NCBI GenBank assembly: GCA_016721945.1
Contig: JADKHC010000001.1
Span: forward strand, 1 to 64,000
Reading direction: 5' to 3'
Origin: Verrucomicrobiota bacterium
GTDB taxonomy: Bacteria > Verrucomicrobiota > Verrucomicrobiia > Opitutales > Opitutaceae
Length of the DNA stretch: 64,000 nucleotides
Of the stretch, positions 27,583 through 38,029 are shown piece by piece. A program made the translations under genes and the position numbers. Position 1 is the first letter of the stretch, and every line of letters starts with the position of its first letter. Under the pieces are notes generated by a model, which worked only from the letters and a program-made list of their open reading frames with translations, had not been told where the DNA came from and searched no databases.

Positions 27583-28845
27583 TCAGGCAAATCGACGCGC
27601 AACCGTAACGAAACGTCGCGCCGCCTGAATCAGTTCATCGCCACCCAACACGCCAAAACTCAACCGCGCAAAATGCCGTGGCGCATCGTCACCGAAGCAA
27701 AGATCGCCCGGTACATAGAGCACGCCTTCACGCACGCACGCGTGGCAAAACTCCGAGTTCATCCCGGTATCAAGCGCGCGCGGAGCCTCCAGCCAGAGGT
27801 AAAGTCCACCGGTCGGTTCCGCCCAGCGCCAACCCAAAGCCGGCAAGCCCTCGGCCTCCAATGTGCCATGCAAACTGCGCATCTTCGCCTCATACGCCGG
27901 ACGAATACGCGCGAGTTGCGCCTCGAATCCGCCATCGCCAATCACGCGCTCAAACACCGCCTGGTTAAAATTCGCCGTGCCGAAATCATGATGCCCTTTC
28001 ACATGGAGCATCTTGTCGAGCCAGGCACGGTCGCTGCAAAAACCATAACCAACCTTAAGCCCGGTCGCGAAAGACTTCGTCAGTGTCGCTAGATAAAGTT
28101 TCGGAAACGCCTGCCACGCGGGCAGAGTCAGCACACTGCGCGCCGCGTAGGGCTGGCGGTAATACAGATCGCGATACGCCGCGTCTTCCAACACCGGAAT
28201 GGTCAAGCCGCGCTCAGCCAGCACCTCGGCCAGCACCGTCTTTTCGACCTCCGCCAGACTGCGTGCCGACGGATTCGAAAAATAACTCACGAAGTAAACC
28301 GCCTTCAGCCGCTTCGTCTCGCCGCGTGCTTCCATGTCGGCCAGCAATCGGCGCAACGCCTCGCCGTCGATCCGGCCATCCCCATCGAGCGGCAGCGAAC
28401 GCGCCTGCACGCCAAGACCAGTCAACATCTCCAAAAACACAAAATAGCTCGGCCGGTCCACCAACACAATATCGCCCGGATCGCAGAGCACCTGCATGGC
28501 CAGGTAAAGCGCCTGCTGTGAGCCGTTCGTCACCATCATGCCAGCGTCCAACGCTTCGACCGCCAAACCGGGCTCAAGCGCAGCCAGCCGTTCTGCCAGC
28601 AATCGCCGCAGTCCGGGCCGTCCACGATTCGTGCCGTATTGCAGATACTCGGGCTCTCCCGGTTGTTGCGCGAGTTCCTCCACGGCGGTGCGGACTTCGC
28701 CGACCGGCAATGTTTTATTATCGGTGAAACCAGCAGCCAGCGACAAAAGTCCGGGCGTTTCCAGTGCCATCGCCATGAGTCGAGCGATGGTGGGCGGTTC
28801 GGCCCGTTGTCCGAGCGAGGAAAAGGAAACGTTGGAGGATTTCAC
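27583..28845 (-). CDS. PLP-dependent aminotransferase, fold type I (2-aminoadipate/valine/aromatic type)
   Basis: 420 residues. VTNGSQQALYLAMQVL, VLVDRPSYFVFLEML and the PLP lysine region LYLATLTKSFATGLKVGYGF place it in the class I/II group close to LysN-like and MocR C-terminal aminotransferases. There is no N-terminal wHTH domain, so it is an enzyme and not a MocR regulator. Substrate not determinable. It has no obvious operon partner; a perfect 23-bp palindrome lies just upstream of its start. Confidence 0.85.
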   Translation of the reverse strand: MKSSNVSFSSLGQRAEPPTIARLMAMALETPGLLSLAAGFTDNKTLPVGEVRTAVEELAQQPGEPEYLQYGTNRGRPGLRRLLAERLAALEPGLAVEALDAGMMVTNGSQQALYLAMQVLCDPGDIVLVDRPSYFVFLEMLTGLGVQARSLPLDGDGRIDGEALRRLLADMEARGETKRLKAVYFVSYFSNPSARSLAEVEKTVLAEVLAERGLTIPVLEDAAYRDLYYRQPYAARSVLTLPAWQAFPKLYLATLTKSFATGLKVGYGFCSDRAWLDKMLHVKGHHDFGTANFNQAVFERVIGDGGFEAQLARIRPAYEAKMRSLHGTLEAEGLPALGWRWAEPTGGLYLWLEAPRALDTGMNSEFCHACVREGVLYVPGDLCFGDDAPRHFARLSFGVLGGDELIQAARRFVTVARRFA

Positions 28846-28868
28846 AGAGTTTGCTGCACGAGTTTGAT

Positions 28869-28924
28869 GTAGGAGCCTGCTTGCAGGCGATTCAGTTTCA
28901 CATCGCCTGCAAGCAGGCTCCTAC
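28869..28924. repeat. REP-like perfect 23-bp palindrome
   Basis: The arms at 28869-28891 and 28902-28924 are perfectly complementary over 23 bp around a 10-nt loop (core AGGAGCCTGCTTGCAGGCG). A lone arm with the same sequence recurs at 46168-46190. Such dispersed palindromes are the usual partner of RAYT transposases, two of which lie at 59439-61573. Confidence 0.8.
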
Positions 28925-28949
28925 AAGAATCGGTTTTCGATAAACAAAA

Positions 28950-28973
28950 AAGGCGCGGACTGGGCCGCGCCTT
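28950..28973 (-). terminator. Rho-independent terminator of ftsH
   Basis: AAGGCGCGG/CCGCGCCTT, a perfect 9-bp stem with a 6-nt loop. On the minus strand it is followed by TTTTTGTTT. It lies 31 bp after the ftsH stop. Confidence 0.85.
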
Positions 28974-29003
28974 GATAAAAATGGCTTTAGCCAGCGAGTC
29001 GGA

Positions 29004-31019
29004 TCAGGCCGGATTTGCGGCGGGAGCAGTGCCACCCATCGTTTCGCTGGCCGGAACATCAGCAGGCTTTTTGGGCTGCTTTTCACCAGACTTCGGCAAC
29101 GGCGGGATTTCGCGGACGACTGGGGAGCGCATCTCACCGTGCTGCAAAATCTCCATCACGTGTTTTCCTTCGATCGTCTCGTGCTCGAGCAGCGCTTCAG
29201 CGATCTTGTCGAGCGCAGGACGGCGGGTCACGATGATCTCGGTCGCACGGGCATATTGCTCGTTCACAATGCGGAAAACTTCGGCGTCGATTTTGCGCGC
29301 GGTCTCTTCCGAGTAAGCCTGACTGCGCGTGATTTCACGGCCGAGGAAAACGGTGTCATTGCTCTCGCCGTATGCGATCATGCCGAGCGAGGTCATGCCC
29401 CAATCGCACACCATGTGGCGTGCAATCTTGGTAACCATTTTAATATCACCGGCCGCGCCGTTGGAGATATCATTTAGTACAAGTTCTTCCGCAATTCGAC
29501 CGGCGAGGCCGATGGAAATGCGCGTCTCAAGACGCTTCTTTTCCTGAGTCAGGATATCCTTGCTCGGGATAAACATCGTGCTGCCGAGACTGCCGCCACG
29601 CGGAATGATCGTGACCTTGTGAACAGGCAGTAAGCCGTCGTCCAAAACAGCAGTGACGAGTGCGTGACCGGCCTCGTGGTAAGCGGTGAGCTTCTTTTCG
29701 CCATCATCCATGACGCGGCGGCGCTCACGACCAAATTGCACTTTCTCGCGCGCATCCTCGACGTCGATCATCTCGACTTTTTTCTTATTGCGACGAGCTG
29801 CGAGCAACGCGGATTCGTTGAGAAGATTGGCAAGATCGGCACCGGAAAGACCAGGCGTTCCGCGAGCGATAACACTCAGGTCAACATCCTCGGAGAGAGC
29901 GATCTTGCGAGCATGTACACGGAGAATCTGTTCGCGGCCGACGAGATCGGGCAGATCGACATAAATCTGGCGGTCGAAACGGCCCGGGCGCAGGAGCGCG
30001 CTGTCGAGCACATCGGGACGATTGGTCGCAGCGATGATGATAACGCCTTCGTTGGTGTCGAAGCCGTCCATCTCTACGAGCAGCGAGTTGAGGGTTTGTT
30101 CACGTTCGTCGTTGCCACCACCGAGGCCGGCACCGCGCTGGCGGCCGACGGCGTCGATTTCGTCAATGAAGATCAGGCAGGGTGCGCTCTTGCGGCCTTG
30201 CTCGAACATGTCGCGCACGCGGCTGGCACCCACACCAACAAACATCTCCACAAAGTCGGAACCGCTGATCGAGAAGAACGGCACATCGGCCTCGCCTGCG
30301 ACGGCTTTGGCGAGGAGCGTTTTACCCGTACCGGGAGGCCCGACCATCAGGATGCCCTTCGGAATCTTGCCGCCCATCTTGGTGAATTTCTTCGGGTCCT
30401 TGAGGAACTCGACGACTTCGGAAACTTCTTCCTTGGCCTCATCGCAACCAGCCACATCGCCAAACGTCAGGCGGTCGCGGTCACGCGTGAGGAGCTTGGC
30501 GCGGCTTTTGCCAAAGCTTAGGGCACCACGGCCCGCGCTGCGGATTTGCCGCATGAAGAGGAAATAGAGCAAACCGATGATCAAAACGAAAGGGATCACC
30601 TGTCCGGCGATCTGCGAAAGCATGGTGCTGGCTGGCCGCTCGACGAAGACAGCGGATTTCTGCAGCTTCTCCATGTTGGTGTCGGTCAGGCGACCCGACG
30701 CTTTGAACAGCGGAGTTTTTGTGCCGTTGGCACCATCCAAAAGAGGCTCCTTCAATTCGCCCACGATGATGGACTGATCGCGTCCATTACCCGGGTCAGG
30801 GCTGATCTCACCCTTGGCAATCATGCCCTTGTCAGCAAAATCTACAATTTGCTGAATCTTCAGATTAGCAGAGGTTTGCCCCTTTCCATTGCTGAAATAG
30901 ACGAGGGCGGCCATTGCCGCAACCACGGCCATCCAGATCAAGATTACCTTGGGCTGGAAACGCTCCGGGGGGAGGTTTTTAAGGGGGCGACGTTTCTTAT
31001 CGTTTCGAGGTTCAGACAT
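29004..31019 (-). CDS. ftsH: ATP-dependent zinc metalloprotease FtsH
   Basis: Membrane-bound AAA+ protease of 671 residues. Two transmembrane segments (VILIWMAVVAAMAALVYF and VIPFVLIIGLLYFLF) flank a periplasmic domain. Walker A is LMVGPPGTGKTLLAKA (about residues 226-233), Walker B is CLIFIDEIDAVG, SRH is ATNRPDVLDSALLRPGRFDR, and the zinc site HEAGH begins near residue 448. It degrades membrane and some soluble proteins. The C-terminal tail is Lys/Pro/Ala rich. It lies 7 bp after tilS, so tilS-ftsH form an operon, a common pairing in bacteria. Confidence 0.96.
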   Translation of the reverse strand: MSEPRNDKKRRPLKNLPPERFQPKVILIWMAVVAAMAALVYFSNGKGQTSANLKIQQIVDFADKGMIAKGEISPDPGNGRDQSIIVGELKEPLLDGANGTKTPLFKASGRLTDTNMEKLQKSAVFVERPASTMLSQIAGQVIPFVLIIGLLYFLFMRQIRSAGRGALSFGKSRAKLLTRDRDRLTFGDVAGCDEAKEEVSEVVEFLKDPKKFTKMGGKIPKGILMVGPPGTGKTLLAKAVAGEADVPFFSISGSDFVEMFVGVGASRVRDMFEQGRKSAPCLIFIDEIDAVGRQRGAGLGGGNDEREQTLNSLLVEMDGFDTNEGVIIIAATNRPDVLDSALLRPGRFDRQIYVDLPDLVGREQILRVHARKIALSEDVDLSVIARGTPGLSGADLANLLNESALLAARRNKKKVEMIDVEDAREKVQFGRERRRVMDDGEKKLTAYHEAGHALVTAVLDDGLLPVHKVTIIPRGGSLGSTMFIPSKDILTQEKKRLETRISIGLAGRIAEELVLNDISNGAAGDIKMVTKIARHMVCDWGMTSLGMIAYGESNDTVFLGREITRSQAYSEETARKIDAEVFRIVNEQYARATEIIVTRRPALDKIAEALLEHETIEGKHVMEILQHGEMRSPVVREIPPLPKSGEKQPKKPADVPASETMGGTAPAANPA

Positions 31020-31026
31020 CAGGGTT

Positions 31027-32445
31027 TTAGGACTGGTTTTGTACGGTGGAGGTTCCGCGATGATAAGTCAATTGAACGCCCTCCATAGATTCGCCGGTCA
31101 CTTTTACCCTTTCCGCCGGAGGAAAACCGGGAACCCAAACGATCTCGCCCGTGCTTGTACAAACCACCGGCAGCGCTCCGCGTTGCTCCGCCGGAACTTT
31201 ACGGTTAACAAATAAATCCTGCAGCTTGGCCGAACCGGGCGCACCGAGCGGTTTAAAACGGTCGCCGGGATGCCATTGGCGAGCCGTAAGCGGAAAATCA
31301 CATCCGCACAAAAACGCCTCGCGCGTGCTATCGATCTTTCCCGTCAGCACGCGCCGCCTGAGCTCCGCGTCGAAGACAACCCGGTGCACCACCAACTTCG
31401 CTCCGTCTGACAAAACCACGGGCTCCGCCTCGCGCAAAACCTTCGGCACCCAAGCCTCGGGCAGGTGCGGCGAACCTTCCCAATGAACCAAGAATTCCTT
31501 CACCACCGCAAAACCTTCGTGCAGGCTCACCCGCCCTGCTCCACCGCTTTCACAGAGAGCCAGCAGTTCCTCGAAACCCGCGCGGCTCATCGAGCCAACC
31601 GGCGACCACCGACGCAAAGCCCGGCGCCACAACGCGCGCGGTTTTCCCCGCAACGCTTGGAGATCGATCATGGTTTCGGTCGCGAAGAGATTCAACTCCG
31701 CGAGCCAGGTTTCCAGCGCAACGTCATCCTCTTCGCACAACTCGCGACTGAGCGCCGCACCGCCGAGCACGCTGTTACACGCGGCATCCTGCCAGTGCGG
31801 CAGCACTTCATAACGCACCCGCGTGCGAAAATATTCGCGCGTGCAATTGGTCGCATCCTCGCGCCACTGCACGCCGGCGGATGACATCGCTGACATGATC
31901 TCGCCTTTGCTCAGCGTCAGCATCGGCCGAAGATAAATCCGCCCGTCAGACTTCGCACTCACTGGCCTCGGTGCAGCCAGTCCGGCTGGTCCGGCTCCAC
32001 GCGCCAGCCGCATGAGCTGTGTCTCTGCGATGTCGTCTTTTTGATGCCCGGTCCAAAGCACACAGGCCGCGCGAGCGGTCATTTCGCGGGCAAAAAAAGC
32101 CTGCCGCGCCGTACGCGCTTCAGCCTCGCCGTGGTGTTCGGGTCGATTCGCCCAACGGGCCGAACTAAATGTAACACCTAACTGCGCGCAGACATCGCGA
32201 CAAAATTGTTCGTCGCCGTCGCTCGCCTCACCACGCAGGCAATGATTGAAATGCAACGCCGTCAGTTTTCCACGCCGCTCGGGCCAGTGCGCCCAGACAA
32301 GCAGCAGCAACGCCAGCGAATCCGCCCCGCCGGAAAGAGCGATACACCATGGTTCGTTAGCTGGCCGGGCATCCGCCGAAGCCACGACTGCGGAGTGCAA
32401 CGCAGTTCGCGGGAAAAGCGGTGGAAGTTTTTTCCAGTCAGGCAT
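31027..32445 (-). CDS. tilS: tRNA(Ile)-lysidine synthase
   Basis: N-type ATP pyrophosphatase: the P-loop is S38GGADS43 in CIALSGGADSLALLL, with HFNHCLRGEASDGDEQF and WTGHQKDDIAETQLMRLARG further on. It adds lysine to C34 of tRNA-Ile(CAU), turning AUG reading into AUA. The C-terminal substrate-binding domain includes GDRFKPLGAPGSAKLQDLF. 472 residues, normal. It is cotranscribed with ftsH (7-bp gap) and lies about 90 bp downstream of serS. Confidence 0.93.
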   Translation of the reverse strand: MPDWKKLPPLFPRTALHSAVVASADARPANEPWCIALSGGADSLALLLLVWAHWPERRGKLTALHFNHCLRGEASDGDEQFCRDVCAQLGVTFSSARWANRPEHHGEAEARTARQAFFAREMTARAACVLWTGHQKDDIAETQLMRLARGAGPAGLAAPRPVSAKSDGRIYLRPMLTLSKGEIMSAMSSAGVQWREDATNCTREYFRTRVRYEVLPHWQDAACNSVLGGAALSRELCEEDDVALETWLAELNLFATETMIDLQALRGKPRALWRRALRRWSPVGSMSRAGFEELLALCESGGAGRVSLHEGFAVVKEFLVHWEGSPHLPEAWVPKVLREAEPVVLSDGAKLVVHRVVFDAELRRRVLTGKIDSTREAFLCGCDFPLTARQWHPGDRFKPLGAPGSAKLQDLFVNRKVPAEQRGALPVVCTSTGEIVWVPGFPPAERVKVTGESMEGVQLTYHRGTSTVQNQS

Positions 32446-32534
32446 GAGGCAAAAAGGCTAATGGCAAAGGGCGAGAGGCTAAAGGCGAATCGCCCTCCCA
32501 TCATCTATCGCCCTTAGCCCAGTGCCCTTGGCCA

Positions 32535-33806
32535 TCATTGAAAACTCAAAAACTCCTTGCCGAAATACGGCACGAGCGCAGCCGGGATTTTCACGCGGCC
32601 ATCGGCCTGAAGATTGTTTTCCAACAACGCAGCCAGCACGCGTGGAATCGCGAGACCAGAACCATTCAACGTATGCACAAGTTCGATCTTGCCGGTTTCC
32701 TTCACGCGGTAACGGATCTGCGCACGGCGGGCCTGGAAGCTTTCAAAGTTCGAACAGCTCGACACCTCTAACCAGCGCTTCTGACCTGCAGCCCAAACTT
32801 CGAGATCGAATTTTTTGGCCTGCGAAAAACCGATGTCACCACCGCACATGAGCAACACGCGATACGGCAGTTCCAGTTTCTGAAGGAGGCGCTCGGCGTC
32901 GTTGCGGAGCTTGTCGAGTTCGTCGTAGCTCGTCGCCGGGTGAACCCACTTGAGCAGCTCGACCTTGTCGAACTGGTGCAGGCGGTTGAGACCGCGGACG
33001 TCCTTGCCGTAGCTACCGGCCTCGCGGCGGAAACACGGCGTATACGCGCAGCGGTAAACCGGGAGCGCGCTTTCATCGAGAATCTCGTCGCGGAAGAAAT
33101 TCGTCAGCGGCACCTCAGCTGTCGGCACAGCATAAAAATGTTCCTCGGTCGTCTCGTACATCTGGCCTTCCTTGTCGGGCAACTGACCGGTCGCGGTCGC
33201 GCTGGCGGCGTTGACGAAGATCGGCGGGTTGACCTCGACGTAACCGGCCTTGGTATCCTCATCGAGGAAGAACTGAAGCAGCGCGCGCACGATCCGGGCG
33301 CCATCGCCAACGTAGAACGGGAAACCAGCGCCAGTGACTTTCGTGCCGCGGGCAAAATCGAAGAGCTTCTCGAAATCTGGAATATCGAAGTGCGGCTTCG
33401 CGGCTGGCGAGACGGCGTTGACGTCACCATTTGTCGAATACACGACATTCTGCTCGGGCGTGGCACCTTCGGGCACGCTGGCGTGCGGGAGATTCGGCAG
33501 CGCGAGCATCGCCTGCTTCCATTTATCCTCGGTATCTTTGAGCTGGACTTCGCGCTCTTTGACCTGGGCAGAGACGGCCTTCATCTCCTGGACTTTCGCG
33601 ATGAACTCCGGCGAGCCCTTCGGCAGCTTCGCCATGTCGGTGTTGGCGGCTTTTTGTTTACTGCGCAGTTGTTCTACCTCTTGCAACTGGTTGCGCCACG
33701 CGGTGTCGAGCGCGAGTACGCCGTCGAGATCGACGGTGAGATGCTTCTTGGCAATGGCGGCGCGGACCAAGTCCGGCGTTTCACGAATGAGCTTCGGGTC
33801 TAGCAT
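32535..33806 (-). CDS. serS: Seryl-tRNA synthetase
   Basis: Class II synthetase of 423 residues. The N-terminal coiled-coil arm (about residues 25-100, EEVEQLRSKQKAANTDM-like) binds the long tRNA-Ser arm. Motif 2 is CFRREAGSYGKDVRGL ... HQFDKVEL; motif 3 is LNGSGLAIPRVLAALLEN. It charges tRNA-Ser and tRNA-Sec. It probably begins the transcription unit serS-tilS-ftsH on the minus strand. Confidence 0.96.
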   Translation of the reverse strand: MLDPKLIRETPDLVRAAIAKKHLTVDLDGVLALDTAWRNQLQEVEQLRSKQKAANTDMAKLPKGSPEFIAKVQEMKAVSAQVKEREVQLKDTEDKWKQAMLALPNLPHASVPEGATPEQNVVYSTNGDVNAVSPAAKPHFDIPDFEKLFDFARGTKVTGAGFPFYVGDGARIVRALLQFFLDEDTKAGYVEVNPPIFVNAASATATGQLPDKEGQMYETTEEHFYAVPTAEVPLTNFFRDEILDESALPVYRCAYTPCFRREAGSYGKDVRGLNRLHQFDKVELLKWVHPATSYDELDKLRNDAERLLQKLELPYRVLLMCGGDIGFSQAKKFDLEVWAAGQKRWLEVSSCSNFESFQARRAQIRYRVKETGKIELVHTLNGSGLAIPRVLAALLENNLQADGRVKIPAALVPYFGKEFLSFQ

Positions 33807-33887
33807 GGCGGAAGAGCAAAACCGCTCAGGCCCATCTGTTCACGCAAATTCTGCGCGTCGCCTAAACGGCAAGAAACCGATTCGGCC

Positions 33888-34877
33888 TCAAAACCCGCGG
33901 TGTGGGAACGGTGCAGCCGTGCGTTCGCGGTTGCCGTCGAGCTGCTGGAAGCGGGCGTAAACGTCTTTGGCCGTGAGCAAACTAAGATTACCGACCGGCG
34001 CTTGCACGACGTGGTTGGTCGGCGAGTTAAGCGGATACGGCCCAAAAAGTCGCGGGTCGGTCGGACCAAAAATACCGAGATTCGAAACGCCCAGTGCTGC
34101 CGCGAGATGGAGCGGGCCGCTGTCGTTGCAGATCACCCACGAGGCACGTTTGATCAGCGTGGGCAGCGACACGAGACTCGTGTTGCCCGTGAGGTTGAGA
34201 AACATGGTGTCAGGCGGCGCGTCCTTGTAGTCGACGTAGGCGTTGCCCGCCCACACGACTTTGCGGCCGGAACCATCGCGCACAATCGATTCAGTCAGCT
34301 CACGAAAGCCGTGCCATTTTTTCTCCGCACGACGGCTGTCGGGAAACATCACAACCGGACGCGCACCACTGCGGCTTTCCAGAAAACTCAGATTCAACCC
34401 ATCGACCGGACGAAACTCGACCGCGCCCTGCAACACGGGCTTCGCGTCGAGCACCGGGCAAAATTGGAGCAAAATATCCATCGCATGGCTCTGTCTGCCG
34501 TCGGGCGGCAGCGGCACTTTGCGTTGATAAAATAATCCCGAGCACTCACGCGCATCGCTGCGGCCGATCTTATTTTTTGCCCGCGTCCGCCACGTCATCA
34601 ACCCGGTGCGGAACAGTCCTTGAAAATCGAATACATAGTCAAATTCGGTTTCCCGCACCTGACGCATAAGACGCATGAAACCCATCGGCCCATCATTGCG
34701 GCGGAAGACGTAGATGCGATCGATCGCCTCGCACGCGCGCACCATCGGCGCAAAAATATCACGCACGATCCATGAAATCCGCAGATCGGGTTTCTGGGTC
34801 TTGAGCGACGTCGCGACCTGTAGGCCGTGAACGATGTCGCCGAGCGAGGAGGGTTTGATAATCAGAAGCTGGGTCAT
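33888..34877 (-). CDS. Glycosyltransferase family 9 (ADP-heptose:LPS heptosyltransferase type)
   Basis: The ATG at 34877 is chosen because it places the GT9 N-terminus at once (TQLLIIKPSSLGDIVHGLQV). The C-terminal domain has the nucleotide-sugar site WVICNDSGPLHLAAALGV followed by IFGPTDPRLFGPY. These enzymes add heptose to LPS core. Divergent from the LpxL-GT9 fusion at 35002, with which it shares a regulatory spacer of about 125 bp. Confidence 0.87.
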   Translation of the reverse strand: MTQLLIIKPSSLGDIVHGLQVATSLKTQKPDLRISWIVRDIFAPMVRACEAIDRIYVFRRNDGPMGFMRLMRQVRETEFDYVFDFQGLFRTGLMTWRTRAKNKIGRSDARECSGLFYQRKVPLPPDGRQSHAMDILLQFCPVLDAKPVLQGAVEFRPVDGLNLSFLESRSGARPVVMFPDSRRAEKKWHGFRELTESIVRDGSGRKVVWAGNAYVDYKDAPPDTMFLNLTGNTSLVSLPTLIKRASWVICNDSGPLHLAAALGVSNLGIFGPTDPRLFGPYPLNSPTNHVVQAPVGNLSLLTAKDVYARFQQLDGNRERTAAPFPHRGF

Positions 34878-35001
34878 GCGAAATACGGTTATAGAATGTT
34901 CTTTTAACCGCGGACAGGGTTCGTTTGATGAAGTTTCCATCGGTAAAATCAAATGATTATCGCCGTTTTTCTCGCGAACCCCTTATTTAAAGTCAGTTCG
35001 C

Positions 35002-36912
35002 GTGCTTAAATTTATCCTTATAACCACCGGTTGGCTCATCGCTCACACGCCTCAAATCGTGCTGCGTATGTTTTCGTGGATACTCGGCCACGGCATTTTT
35101 TTCTTAATGCCACGCCGCCGTCGGCTGTTTTTCTCGAATCTCGATCACGCGTTTCCCGACCGCCCACGCGCCTGGCAGGCAAAGATCGCGCGCCAAAGCA
35201 GCTGCCGCATCATAGAAACTGCGCTGCTCTCGCTGGCGTCGCCGTTTTTCTCAGACCAACGTCTGCGCGCCATGTCCACCATGGCCCCGGAAGCGGTAAA
35301 GTTTTTCACCGATCATCACGCCCAACCCTATCCGCTGATCGTCGCTTCGCCGCACATCGCCTATTGGGAAAGCCTGACCTCGCTCGGGCTCTACATGGAT
35401 GTGCCGCTGCCGGAATTCGGCGTCATCTTTCGCCCTGTCGATAATCCCACCGCCGATGCTTGGGTAAAATCCACGCGCGAGCGCCACGGCCTCCGCTTGC
35501 TCTCGCGCAAAGACGGCCTCGCCGAATCTTTCCGCATCCTCCGCCGCAAAGGCACCGTCGGCGTCCTCTTCGATCAAAACGCCGGTCTGCAAGGCGCGCT
35601 CACCACCCTCTTCGGCCGCGTCTGTTCCACGAGCGAACTCCCCGGCATGCTCGCCGAAAGATCAGGCGCGCGCATCATGGCGTTTTATCCACGCCGCCTC
35701 GGCTTCTGGAAACTGCACTTCGAGGCTGTGGAAATCAAACACGACGGCACCGCCGCCAGCGTGACCCTTGCCCTAAACCGTTGGCTAGAGACAAGCCTTT
35801 CCTCAGACGACAACCTCTGCGCCTCCTGGCTTTGGAGCCACGACCGCTGGCGCCATCAGGACATGCCGGCCAAACGCCTCCGGCTCGAAACGAAACGCGA
35901 CCTCCTCGCCGCCGATCTCACCGCGCGCGGATTGAACGCCATGCCCCGCAAAACCCGCGTCTTCATCCGCCTGCCCAACTGGCTCGGCGACGTCGTTATG
36001 GCGCTACCGCTCCTCCGCGCCATCCGAACCTCGCGCCCGGATGCCGAGATAACGCTTATCGCCAAATCGGCCTTCCTCCCGCTTCTCGAAAGCTGGAGCG
36101 TGGCCGATCGACTCGAACCACTGCCAAAACACGGCCTCGGTTATTTCCCGCATTTCTGGAAACTGCGCCTCCGCTATCCCGACTTTTATTTGCTCTTCAC
36201 CAACTCCGTGCGCGGCGATCTTGAAGCTTTCTTCACGCGTTGCCGCCAACGCTTCGGCATCGTCCGCCCCGGACGTCGTCGTCCCTTGCTCACGCACCGC
36301 TACGCCGTGCCTGCCGATTTCGACGAAGGCCAACACCACCAGCTCGAACTTTGGGAAAACTTTCTCCGCGCCTTCGGCCTCAACGGCTCGCTCGACCAAA
36401 CACCCATCGCCCATCGCCTCGCGCCCATCGCCTCAGCAACGATCGGCCTCATCCCCGGCTCCGAAAACAACCCCGAGAAACGCTGGCCCGTCGAGCACTG
36501 GCGCACGCTGTTGCATCAACTCCTGCAAGCGCAGCCCACGACCGAATTCGTCCTCCTCGGCACCGCCAACGATCAGCCCATCACCGCCGCCATCGCCAAC
36601 GGCCTCGATCCAGCGCGCATCCACGATCTCGCCGGCCGAACCAATCTCCCCGCCTACGTCGAAAAACTCCGCGCCTGCCGCCTGCTCATCTCCAACGACA
36701 CGGGCGGCATGCACCTCGCCAACGCCCTCGGCGTGCCGCTGATCGCGCTCTTCGGCCCCACCAACCCGGTTCGCACCGGGCCGGTATTCTCCGCTCCCGT
36801 CGAAATCCTACAACCACCCGCCTGCCCCAAAACCGGCGGCGCTTCGCTCGCCGACCTTTCGCCCGACGCCGTTTCCACAGCCGTCACACGCCTCCTGACT
36901 CCCGACTCCTGA
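35002..36912 (+). CDS. Fusion of LpxL/HtrB-like lipid A acyltransferase with a GT9 heptosyltransferase
   Basis: GTG start at 35002. Residues 1-310 are a lysophospholipid acyltransferase-type domain: N-terminal membrane helix (FILITTGWLIAHT) and the catalytic HX4E at H118-E123 (SPHIAYWESL), with VGVLFDQNAGLQGA later. Residues from about 313 (MPRKTRVFIRLPNWLGDV) to the end are a complete GT9 domain with LLISNDTGGMHLANALGV. The two activities normally come from separate genes of lipid A/core assembly, so one inner-membrane protein may acylate lipid A and add heptose. I checked that the reading frame runs through the junction without a stop. Confidence 0.88.
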   Translation: MLKFILITTGWLIAHTPQIVLRMFSWILGHGIFFLMPRRRRLFFSNLDHAFPDRPRAWQAKIARQSSCRIIETALLSLASPFFSDQRLRAMSTMAPEAVKFFTDHHAQPYPLIVASPHIAYWESLTSLGLYMDVPLPEFGVIFRPVDNPTADAWVKSTRERHGLRLLSRKDGLAESFRILRRKGTVGVLFDQNAGLQGALTTLFGRVCSTSELPGMLAERSGARIMAFYPRRLGFWKLHFEAVEIKHDGTAASVTLALNRWLETSLSSDDNLCASWLWSHDRWRHQDMPAKRLRLETKRDLLAADLTARGLNAMPRKTRVFIRLPNWLGDVVMALPLLRAIRTSRPDAEITLIAKSAFLPLLESWSVADRLEPLPKHGLGYFPHFWKLRLRYPDFYLLFTNSVRGDLEAFFTRCRQRFGIVRPGRRRPLLTHRYAVPADFDEGQHHQLELWENFLRAFGLNGSLDQTPIAHRLAPIASATIGLIPGSENNPEKRWPVEHWRTLLHQLLQAQPTTEFVLLGTANDQPITAAIANGLDPARIHDLAGRTNLPAYVEKLRACRLLISNDTGGMHLANALGVPLIALFGPTNPVRTGPVFSAPVEILQPPACPKTGGASLADLSPDAVSTAVTRLLTPDS

Positions 36913-36923
36913 CTACTTCAGAA

Positions 36924-37898
<975 letters not shown>

Positions 37899-37987
37899 AC
37901 CAGAAATTAATAGGGAACTCAGGAACAATCCTTCAGACAAATTCCGTTCCTGATTTTCCTGATTTCCCCATTCATTCCTCCGTTCTT

Positions 37988-38022
37988 AATTAGCGTCTAT
38001 TAGCGTTCATTAGCGGTTAAAA
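37988..38022. repeat. Dispersed ATTAGCG...GCGGTTAAA intergenic repeat
   Basis: Contains tagcgtctattagcgttcat and attagcggttaaa just before the dppF start. Related copies: 44266-44303 (inverted), 44398-44430, 45406-45431. Each sits upstream of, or between, genes. Confidence 0.65.
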
Positions 38023-38029
38023 ATCTCCG

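Noticed and set aside
36240..36923. A long N-terminal extension of dppD
   Set aside because: It is a different frame of the LpxL-GT9 gene, Arg/Pro-rich and not protein-like; the ATG at 36924 gives the normal start.
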